The position numbers and the translations under genes are program-made. Under the pieces are notes generated by a model. The model worked only from the letters and a program-made list of their open reading frames with translations, ran no database searches and was not told the DNA's origin. From SAR202 cluster bacterium (GTDB lineage: Bacteria > Chloroflexota > Dehalococcoidia > Lucifugimonadales > UBA1123), in the NCBI GenBank assembly GCA_030743915.1, contig JASLRP010000315.1, positions 1-6,598 of the forward strand: a stretch of 6,598 bases of DNA, written 5' to 3'. Position 1 is the stretch's first letter; every line of letters starts with the position of its first letter. Below are positions 1-4,625 of this stretch, in pieces.

Positions 1-1
1 C

Positions 2-151
2 ATCGATATGCTCAAGGAATGCGGCATTTCCATAGCTGTTGCCAATGCTACGCCGACCGTCAAGGCCACTGCCCGATATGAGACGGCCAGCAACGACGAG
101 GATGGCGTAGCGATCGCCCTAGAGCAGCTAATTGGCGGTCCACCTGAGTGA
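2..151 (+). CDS. HAD-family (Cof-type) hydrolase, C-terminal end only
   Basis: The first 49 codons of the window are open and end at TGA (149-151). The peptide contains DMLKECGISIAVANA, then TVKATA and SNDEDGVAIALEQLI. This is the usual C-terminal pattern of Cof-type IIB haloacid dehalogenase phosphatases: after the motif IV Asp pair comes ML..G...A..NA....K..A......N..DGVA..L. These are cytoplasmic Mg-dependent phosphatases of sugar phosphates or similar small phosphorylated metabolites. The catalytic N-terminal Asp and the cap domain lie outside the window, so substrate and full length cannot be judged. The gene ends about 10 bp before the IS630-type element, which therefore landed just behind its stop codon and did not interrupt it. 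Confidence 0.8.
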   Translation: MDMLKECGISIAVANATPTVKATARYETASNDEDGVAIALEQLIGGPPE

Positions 152-160
152 GTCTTGTCA

Positions 161-174
161 CTAGTAGTCAGTCC
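161..174 (+). repeat. Left terminal inverted repeat with TA target site
   Basis: CTAGTAGTCAGTCC here is the exact reverse complement of 712-725. The TA at 162-163 is read as one copy of the duplicated target dinucleotide, so the element proper would start at G164. The matching outermost C (161) and G (725) may be chance or part of the target preference. Confidence 0.85.
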
Positions 175-722
175 GAGAAGTTTCGGTAAAGGATAAGAAA
201 TCGTTCAATCTGAGTATGAATCTGTAGGTGAGATCATAACAGATATGCCAAAGCTCAAGTACGTTGTTGACTTGATCGACCAAGACCGAAAACACTTATT
301 GGAGGTGACCGAGCGGGACGCAGCAGTTGATTTCGCTCATCAGTTTAAGTGGTTGGTGGACCGAACCTATCCCCACGCTGAGGTGATCTGTGTGGTGCTG
401 GACAACCTCAATACTCACAATATCGCCTCGTTCTACGAGACATTCGAACCGTGTGAGGCTCGAAGGATTGCGAAAAGAGTAGAATTCCGCCACACACCCA
501 AGCATGGCTCTTGGCTAGATATGGCAGAGCTTGAGTTCAGTGGCTTTGCTCGCCAATGTCTTGATCGTCGTAACCCAGATGAACTGACTCTCAAACGTGA
601 ATGCGCTGCCCTTGAACTTGAGCGCAACAGCGTTCATGCCAGCGTCAACTGGCAGTTCACTTCACGAGATGCTCGCACTAAACTCAAGAGTTTATACCCA
701 CATAATTAAATGGACTGACTAC
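164..722 (+). mobile_element. Internally deleted IS630-type insertion element with intact ends
   Basis: The element starts with GTAGTCAGTCC (164-174) and ends with the exact reverse complement GGACTGACTAC (712-722). Both ends are flanked by TA (162-163 and 723-724), the target duplicated by IS630/Tc1-mariner transposases. The single ORF between the ends is a shortened IS630 transposase. At 559 bp the element is about half the roughly 1.1 kb usual for the family, and the loss is internal. It cannot supply its own active transposase, but with both ends complete it could be moved by a full-length relative elsewhere in the genome. That last point is inference. Confidence 0.85.
245..709 (+). pseudogene. 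IS630-family transposase, in-frame internal deletion (154 codons)
   Basis: The first about 22 residues (MPKLKYVVDLIDQDRKHLLEV) look like the normal N-terminus of an IS630 transposase. From about residue 23 the protein jumps straight into the C-terminal half of the DDE domain: AVDFAH, VVLDNLNTH with the second catalytic Asp at D53, TPKHGSWLDMAELE with the catalytic Glu at E95, then RQCLDRR, VNWQFT and LKSLYP up to a natural end. Family members are about 340-370 residues, so roughly 200 are missing, including the helix-turn-helix DNA-binding region and the first catalytic Asp. The reading frame is kept through the join, near 299-316. No good ribosome site precedes the ATG; the frame is open upstream to 197 but offers no better start. 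The product should be catalytically dead; whether it is made, or interferes with active transposase, is unknown. Confidence 0.85.
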
Positions 723-725
723 TAG
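712..725 (-). repeat. Right terminal inverted repeat with TA target site
   Basis: GGACTGACTACTAG is a perfect 14-of-14 inverted match to 161-174. The match stops beyond it (726 and 727 do not pair with 160 and 159), which fixes the boundary. The TA at 723-724 is the second target copy. Confidence 0.85.
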
Positions 726-776
726 GTGGGCGAGGCTCCGAGGCCTCCAGGCAGGTGAGAGCCAGGCGGACTGGTA

Positions 777-796
777 TCAGGTTTTCAGGTGTCAGG
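777..796 (+). repeat. Short TCAGG tandem-like repeat
   Basis: TCAGG occurs three times, at 777-781, 785-789 and 792-796, at 8- and 7-base spacing. The same spaced TCAG motif appears in both arms of the palindrome at 3606-3661, which suggests a shared dispersed repeat. The surrounding gene-free stretch (726-946) otherwise holds only an 8-bp GAGGCCTC palindrome (740-747) and the possible promoter described separately. Confidence 0.35.
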
Positions 797-885
797 GAAT
801 CTGCTGACGACTGGATGCTCTGATTTTCGTTGAGAGGCGATACTATGAGCGCCGCTCCTGGAACTGAGGCATAGAAGTAAGTTAC

Positions 886-913
886 TTGTATATCGCACGT
901 ATATGAGTAATAT
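886..913 (+). promoter_or_regulatory. Possible promoter and overlapping dyad before the Cys/His-rich protein gene
   Basis: TTGTAT (886-891) and TAATAT (908-913) are separated by 16 bp, 33 bp ahead of the start codon. The -35 box matches consensus at only three of six positions and the -10 at four of six, so this is a weak prediction. An imperfect dyad, ACTTGTATA (884-892) against TATATGAGT (900-908), covers the -35 box and the spacer and could be an operator. Confidence 0.3.
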
Positions 914-946
914 AGGATTCATGCCAAAGGAAGGAGCACGCCACTC

Positions 947-1447
947 ATGAGAACTAGAAGATTTCGAGCGCCGAGATGGGCGACTTTGATTTTGACCGCC
1001 GCTGCGATGTTGATCGCGGTTGGCGCTGCTGGTTTTGGATACGTGTCGTTGGATGGAGGCTGGAATAGCTACTTTGGGCCGGTGACGGCAAATCATCACA
1101 TCGCGCCGCCACCGACGCACAGTCATCTTACGATTGCGCCTTATTATCAGGCGTGTAATGGGGCGCACTGCGGACATCTCGCCGCGCCTGGGAGCCTGCT
1201 GGGACTGTACGACTGTCTGGCACTGCCGTGCGGCCCGAATCTGACTCCCCAAGTCCCGTACGTCGGATACGGTTATGCGCCTTACAATTGCTATTTCGCT
1301 CCGTGCGCGCCGCCCACTGTGAATGTGACCGACAGTTCCAGAGCGTATGTCAACGTGGACGTTGACAACAACGCCAAGGTGTACGGTGGTGATGGATCGT
1401 CGTCAGGAATCAAGCAAAGCAACGACGTAACCGTTGACGTGTACTAG
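947..1447 (+). CDS. Small exported or membrane-anchored Cys/His-rich protein, unknown function
   Basis: I do not recognise this 166-residue protein. The start is supported by AAGGAG (931-936) ten bases before ATG. The N-terminus has Arg/Lys-rich residues 2-10 followed by one hydrophobic segment (about 11-33), typical of a signal peptide or signal anchor, so the rest should lie outside the cytoplasm. The outer part has six cysteines in exactly three C-X4-C pairs: C70/C75, C90/C95 and C115/C120. Each is preceded by Tyr two or three residues earlier and embedded in Pro/Gly/Tyr-rich sequence, which looks like a diverged internal repeat of about 20-25 residues. Histidines cluster ahead of and inside the first pair (H50, H51, H58, H60, H74, H77). 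The last about 45 residues are rich in V-N-V-D-V-D type alternation and Gly/Ser/Asn, suggesting beta strands. The pairs could form disulfides or bind metal; neither is shown. It converges on the histidine kinase gene. The ORF on the opposite strand over its first part has no such features. Confidence 0.7.
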   Translation: MRTRRFRAPRWATLILTAAAMLIAVGAAGFGYVSLDGGWNSYFGPVTANHHIAPPPTHSHLTIAPYYQACNGAHCGHLAAPGSLLGLYDCLALPCGPNLTPQVPYVGYGYAPYNCYFAPCAPPTVNVTDSSRAYVNVDVDNNAKVYGGDGSSSGIKQSNDVTVDVY

Positions 1448-1511
1448 CTGCTCAAGTTGCTTGTCTGACGCGATGACTGGGGCCACCAGTTTCAAGGTTT
1501 CTTAGACAGCG

Positions 1512-1545
1512 AGGCCGCAGGTTGACTCCTGTCAATCTGCGGCCT
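1512..1545. terminator. Strong hairpin between convergent genes, probably bidirectional terminator
   Basis: Arms 1512-1526 and 1531-1545 pair over 15 bp with only one G-T wobble, around a TCCT loop. The structure lies between the stop of the + strand exported-protein gene (1447) and the stop of the - strand kinase gene (1575), the expected place for a shared terminator. Neither side has a real T-run (TTCTGACTCTCT on the + side), so termination may be inefficient or factor-assisted. Confidence 0.6.
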
Positions 1546-1574
1546 TCTGACTCTCTGCGATGGCGCGCTTTGCT

Positions 1575-2837
1575 CTAAGCGTCGAGTGAAATCGCCAACG
1601 TGGTGTTGGGCACTCTGACTTTCACAGTCGTCCCGTGGCCGGGTTCGCTGATCATTTCGATGACGCCATCGACGGCCAACGCCCTTTCCTGCATTTCCAG
1701 CACGCCGAGGCTGAGACGTTCGCTGCCGTCGTTCACGTTCATGCCAACACCGTCATCGCTGATCTCAAGCTCAATCCATTTGCCAATCTTGGCGATAGAA
1801 ATTGACACGTGACTGGCGTCGGCGTGTCGCGCAACGTTGTTCAAAGCCTCCTGGAGAATTCTGAACAGTGTGATTTCGAGTTTGCGGTCAATGTCCAGAT
1901 CCTGGTCAGGGAGGCTGACATGGCATTCGACGTCTGTTCTGGCTTGGAATTCGGTCGCGTGCCATTCGATGGCGGCCTTGAGGCCGAAGTTGTCCAACAC
2001 CGCCGGTCGCAGTCTTGACGAAATGTCCCTGACCGTGTCGATTGCGACTGTGAGGCTCGACTGTATCAACTCAATCCGATTGGTGAAGGATTCACGCAAG
2101 ACGGGGTCGGCAATCCTGTCCAACCGACGTTGGAGCCAGGCCACTTCGAATTTCAGCGCCGTGATGGTCTGTCCGAACTCGTCGTGGATGTCGTGGGCGA
2201 TATTTGATCGTTCGTCTTCACGCACGGATTCCATTCGCGCCGCCAATGCTCGGAGTTGCTGCTGCGAGGCCGTAAGGGCCCGTTCTGTCTGCACTCGCTC
2301 CTTGATCTCATCTCTGAGAGAGTCGATCGCTTGCGATAGCTGTTGGGTTCGCTCCTCGACGTGTAATTCCAGTTCGTCGTTGGCGTCGTGAAGATCTTGT
2401 TCGAGTTGCCGCCGAATCTGAATCTCGGCACGATTCCTGATTGACAGGTCTCGCATCTTTCCGATCATACCGCCCATGATTATGAAGGCAAAGAAACCCA
2501 GCAGCCCGCCATGCGTCATCCAATGGAACACCGTCCTGTCATTGATGAAGATGGAGGCCAGAACGATGTTGACGCCAAAGTAAATGCCGGCGCCGAGCAG
2601 TCCGGCTCTGAACCCGGACATCCAGGCCATGATGACGATCGGGCCAGTTGATAGTATCGCCGTTGGAGGGCCAATCGCTGGAACTGCCAAGGGGAACAAC
2701 GCGACATAGATTATCCAGGATGCGGCAATTGCACCGATCTGTCCGCGAGTTGATAATCGGTTGAGCGGGCCGAGAAATCGGAATCGGTTTGGAAGAACTG
2801 AGTTCGTAGTTGTGCGCTGGGCGCTGTCGAGCGGCAT
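1575..2837 (-). CDS. Membrane sensor histidine kinase, NarL/DegS class (HisKA_3), orphan
   Basis: This 420-residue protein should autophosphorylate from ATP and pass the phosphate to a LuxR-type response regulator. Residues about 32-52, 58-73, 76-98 and 109-126 are hydrophobic and give about four membrane helices with very short loops, so any signal is probably sensed within or at the membrane. Residues about 130-205 are charged and heptad-like (a long coiled coil). The dimerisation domain holds EDERSNIAHDIHDEFGQ, with H218 the likely phosphoacceptor in the HDE.GQ motif. The ATPase domain follows, with N-box ILQEALNNVARHA (N334), G1 box DDGVGM (361-366) and GHGT (400-403). All key residues are present, so the kinase should be active. 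No response regulator is adjacent in this window, which is unusual for the class. Upstream of ATG there is only AGGAAAA at 13 nt, a poor ribosome site, and I see no convincing promoter in 2838-2984. It converges with the Cys/His-rich protein gene. Confidence 0.9.
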   Translation of the reverse strand: MPLDSAQRTTTNSVLPNRFRFLGPLNRLSTRGQIGAIAASWIIYVALFPLAVPAIGPPTAILSTGPIVIMAWMSGFRAGLLGAGIYFGVNIVLASIFINDRTVFHWMTHGGLLGFFAFIIMGGMIGKMRDLSIRNRAEIQIRRQLEQDLHDANDELELHVEERTQQLSQAIDSLRDEIKERVQTERALTASQQQLRALAARMESVREDERSNIAHDIHDEFGQTITALKFEVAWLQRRLDRIADPVLRESFTNRIELIQSSLTVAIDTVRDISSRLRPAVLDNFGLKAAIEWHATEFQARTDVECHVSLPDQDLDIDRKLEITLFRILQEALNNVARHADASHVSISIAKIGKWIELEISDDGVGMNVNDGSERLSLGVLEMQERALAVDGVIEMISEPGHGTTVKVRVPNTTLAISLDA

Positions 2838-2984
2838 TAGATCGTATTACTTTTCCTGATTCCGTCCGATGTTGTGACGCGATAAGTTATCAGCAATTCT
2901 GCTTGCGAACATTTTGACATTACACGCAGTTGACGTGGTTTAAACATCTGTGAAGGCCGGCGAGGCGTCGGAAATCAACGGCTG

Positions 2985-3359
2985 TCAGCTTTTCTTTCGA
3001 TCTGGAGGTTGTTGCAGCAGTTGAAGCATGTTGCCGTCTGGGTCCAGGAGGGTCGTCACCCAACCTCCCCAATGCTCTTGTTCAGGCGGTCGGATGAATT
3101 CCACGCCCTTGTCCACCAGTGTTTGGTGGATGGTGTGGATGTCTTGAACGTCGAAATTTATCATAATTCGGTAAGGGTCGGCGGCCTGGCCTTTGATCTC
3201 GTCGTGAGAGCCGATGCTGAATCTCATGTCGCCCCACTCGAAGTTGACGAAATATGATCGGATAGAATGAGGCGTGAAGCCCATCGTTTCTGTGTAGAAC
3301 TTCGTGAGGCGATCAAGGTCATGGGTCCAGATGATTACGCCGTTGACACTGCCTATCAT
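2985..3359 (-). CDS. Single-domain VOC (glyoxalase/bleomycin-resistance fold) protein
   Basis: The 124 residues show the two beta-alpha-beta-beta-beta modules of the VOC superfamily: VIIWTHDLDRLTKFYTETMGF at the start, with D14 and F21-Y22, then the second module from about residue 62 (MINFDVQDI) to HWGGWVTTLLDPDGNMLQLLQ. Length is normal for a protein that dimerises to form its sites. The residues usually used as metal ligands seem absent: the first-strand His position is Gly7, and the usual Glu after DPDGN is Gln113. That argues against a glyoxalase I-type metalloenzyme and leaves ligand binding, antibiotic sequestration or an unknown cofactor-free reaction; substrate unassigned. The start is supported by GGAG (3371-3374), 11 nt before ATG. 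The gene lies divergently from the RNA promoter at 3406-3434 and 147 bp ahead of the kinase gene on the same strand, too far to assume one operon. Confidence 0.85.
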   Translation of the reverse strand: MIGSVNGVIIWTHDLDRLTKFYTETMGFTPHSIRSYFVNFEWGDMRFSIGSHDEIKGQAADPYRIMINFDVQDIHTIHQTLVDKGVEFIRPPEQEHWGGWVTTLLDPDGNMLQLLQQPPDRKKS

Positions 3360-3405
3360 GTTGACGAACTCTCCGAATTATCCCGCCAGATTTCGGTATA
3401 GTAGG

Positions 3406-3434
3406 TTTTCAACTGAGGGTATGTGATTTATAAT
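3406..3434 (+). promoter_or_regulatory. Strong sigma-70-type promoter with no protein gene behind it
   Basis: TTTTCA (3406-3411, four of six to consensus) and a perfect TATAAT (3429-3434) are separated by 17 bp. The predicted transcription start is about 3440-3442. No protein gene follows on this strand before an intrinsic terminator about 150 bp later. It lies 47 bp from the VOC start codon, pointing the other way. Confidence 0.65.
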
Positions 3435-3501
3435 AACCCATGAGACGAGTGAGGTGGGGGTTGATAGCTTTGGGTAGTGTCTCAAGAAAGGAGGCTGCAC
3501 G

Positions 3502-3534
3502 TTGGATAGTAGTATGAGGAGGCCCCTCGGGTAG
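3502..3534 (+). CDS. Possible ten-codon leader peptide inside the RNA
   Basis: AAAGGAGG (3487-3494), a perfect match to the 16S anti-Shine-Dalgarno, is followed after seven bases by TTG and the frame (M)DSSMRRPLG, then TAG (3532-3534). The last codons run up the 5' arm of the long hairpin and the stop codon begins its loop, so a translating ribosome would open that hairpin, as in ribosome-controlled attenuators. The start is TTG, which weakens the case; the in-frame ATG at 3514 is 19 nt from the ribosome site. An ORF this short can occur by chance, and translation is unproven. Confidence 0.35.
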   Translation: MDSSMRRPLG

Positions 3535-3562
3535 GTGTTCCCTGAGGGGACCTCTCACCTAG

Positions 3563-3597
3563 TAGGGTCTTGCCTTCGGGCGAGACCCTATTTTTTT
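3563..3597 (+). terminator. Textbook intrinsic terminator with C(UUCG)G loop
   Basis: A 12-bp stem (3563-3574 with 3579-3590, one G-T wobble) closes the extra-stable tetraloop TTCG between C and G, and is directly followed by seven T (3591-3597). It works on the + strand only: read the other way, the tract is A-rich and lies before the hairpin. No + strand protein gene lies upstream of it nearer than the one ending at 1447, beyond another hairpin, so it most likely ends the small RNA. Confidence 0.9.
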
Positions 3598-3605
3598 GCG
3601 GGTTT

Positions 3606-3661
3606 TCAGATGGTCAGATTTTCAGGTATCACGCCGGACATCCTGATTCCTGACCACCTGA
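3606..3661. repeat. Nested imperfect palindrome made of TCAG-type motifs
   Basis: TCAGATGGTCAG (3606-3617) pairs with CTGACCACCTGA (3650-3661) at 11 of 12 positions, and an inner TCAGG (3622-3626) pairs with CCTGA (3642-3646). Each arm carries TCAG at about 8-base spacing, like 777-796. It ends 4 bp before the stop codon of the phosphotriesterase-family gene (- strand) and could end or stabilise that operon's mRNA, but there is no T-run on either side. A dispersed REP-like sequence is the alternative reading. Confidence 0.55.
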
Positions 3662-3664
3662 TCC

Positions 3665-4618
3665 CTACGAACCTTCAAAAAAGTTTCGCGGGTTGTTAAC
3701 GAAGATGTTCTGAATGTCCTCGTCAGTCGCTCCCAGTTCAAGCAGCTTGGGGACGACGTTGCGAGTGATGAACAGGTAGCCGTCGGGGTTGTACTTCAGC
3801 CGCTGTTCCTGCATCTCCTTGCTGGCGATGCTGAGAGTAACCGACCAGTCATGACCGAGCATGATGCGGTGGCCGTATCCAGCGTCGATGAGTTTCTTGG
3901 CGGTCTCGGTGCGACCTATCCAGTCGGGAGTGTGTTCAGTCTGGCGGCCTGGGTAGCGGTCGAGGCCAATCCAAACGCCCTTTTCCAGCAGGCCGATGAG
4001 GTAATCAGTGTCGGTGGTGTCGTTGCTGTGACCGACATAGACACGGTTGAGGTCAACGCCCTCGTCCTCGAAGATTCGGACCTGCTGCTCGCCGACTCTC
4101 TCCGGCGCCCAGGTGTGGGTGGAAATGGGCACTCCGGTAGCCTTCTGAGCGCGGGCCGCCGCTCGCAGAATGATCTCGCCCTCAGCAGTCACTCCGCCCA
4201 TATCGTTGGCGACCTTAATGATGCCCGCTTTGATTCCGGTTCCTTCGATGCCTTCCTCGATCTCTCGGATGAACAACGGCGCAACCATGTCGGGCGACGC
4301 TGACCAGAAAACGCGGGGAATATCGCGCCAGACGCCTGTAGCGCAGATGATGTTGATGCCGGATTCTCTGGACACTTGCTCCAGCATTCGGATGTCGCGG
4401 CCCAGGTCTATGGTCGTTACATCGACGATGGTGCGAAGGCCCTCACCGTATGCGGTTTTCAAGTCAGCTATGCCTTTTGAAATCGAACCTTCGCGGTCGA
4501 TGAATTCTGGATATACATACTGGATTCCCGCAGAGGTCACCATCACGTGTTCATGGGACAGGGTGTAGCCGATGTCTGCGGTGTCCAGGGGGCCAAGGAC
4601 TGAATTGATTGATGCCAT
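3665..4618 (-). CDS. Phosphotriesterase-family metal-dependent hydrolase (lactonase/amidohydrolase type)
   Basis: The 317-residue protein belongs to the phosphotriesterase family of the amidohydrolase superfamily, cytoplasmic TIM-barrel enzymes with two metal ions that hydrolyse lactones, esters or phosphotriesters. All expected ligands are present, numbered from the chosen start: H22 and H24 in LSHEH, the bridging (carboxylated) lysine K135 in GIIKVAND, H168 in ISTHT, H197 in YVGHSNDT and D257 in LGHDWS. Length is normal and there is no signal peptide. The start is set at ATG 4618 because GAGGAG (4629-4634) lies ten bases ahead of it; the frame also runs upstream to a TTG at 4639, which would overlap the preceding gene and lacks a site. 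It lies 7 nt behind the FAH-family gene, so it is very probably co-transcribed and its ribosome site overlaps the end of that gene. Members near ring-opening pathways often act as lactonases; the actual substrate is unassigned. Confidence 0.9.
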   Translation of the reverse strand: MASINSVLGPLDTADIGYTLSHEHVMVTSAGIQYVYPEFIDREGSISKGIADLKTAYGEGLRTIVDVTTIDLGRDIRMLEQVSRESGINIICATGVWRDIPRVFWSASPDMVAPLFIREIEEGIEGTGIKAGIIKVANDMGGVTAEGEIILRAAARAQKATGVPISTHTWAPERVGEQQVRIFEDEGVDLNRVYVGHSNDTTDTDYLIGLLEKGVWIGLDRYPGRQTEHTPDWIGRTETAKKLIDAGYGHRIMLGHDWSVTLSIASKEMQEQRLKYNPDGYLFITRNVVPKLLELGATDEDIQNIFVNNPRNFFEGS

Positions 4619-4625
4619 TAAATGA

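Larger units (their letters stand above)
3441..3597 (+). ncRNA. Candidate stand-alone structured RNA of about 157 nt
   Basis: The transcript is framed by a near-consensus promoter and an excellent terminator inside a 305-bp stretch without a conventional gene. Elements in order: a 5' hairpin starting at the predicted first base, TGAGAC (3441-3446) with GTCTCA (3479-3484), closing a roughly 32-nt purine-rich loop; AAAGGAGG (3487-3494); a ten-codon ORF (3502-3534); a long hairpin at 3518-3555, built of GGAGG/CCTCT, CCCCTC/GAGGGG and GGG/CCC with bulges at A3550 and T3543 and loop 3532-3539; a single-stranded C-rich linker; and the terminator hairpin. The linker side 3552-3560 can also pair with the 5' loop (AGGTGGGGG, 3452-3460) over nine bases, giving a possible pseudoknot. 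I do not recognise a known family: there is no T-box, tRNA, SRP or standard riboswitch motif. It could be a trans-acting small RNA, a riboswitch or attenuator that lost its gene, or a peptide mRNA. Confidence 0.6.

Noticed and set aside
785..1252. 155-codon ORF on the - strand opposite the Cys/His-rich protein gene
   Set aside because: It is Arg/Ser-rich low-quality sequence with no recognisable domain, and the + strand gene has a ribosome site and export signal.
1837..2391. 184-codon + strand ORF within the kinase gene
   Set aside because: It lies antisense to the conserved kinase domain, is Ser/Arg-rich and has no domain. It is a shadow of the real frame.
2914..2944. TTGACA (2914-2919) and TTTAAA (2939-2944) as a + strand promoter
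   Set aside because: The 19-bp spacing is too long for a good promoter and no + strand gene follows; the next sequence is the 3' end of the VOC gene on the other strand.
2957..2971. Small CCGGCG/CGTCGG hairpin behind the VOC gene as a terminator
   Set aside because: It has only 6 bp with a wobble, a 3-base loop and no T-run on the relevant strand.
3441..3597. T-box, tRNA, SRP RNA or CRISPR-related RNA
   Set aside because: There is no AGGGTGG-ACCGCG antiterminator motif, no GGTTCGA-type T arm, no SRP GGAAG apical motif, and no direct repeats or cas genes nearby.
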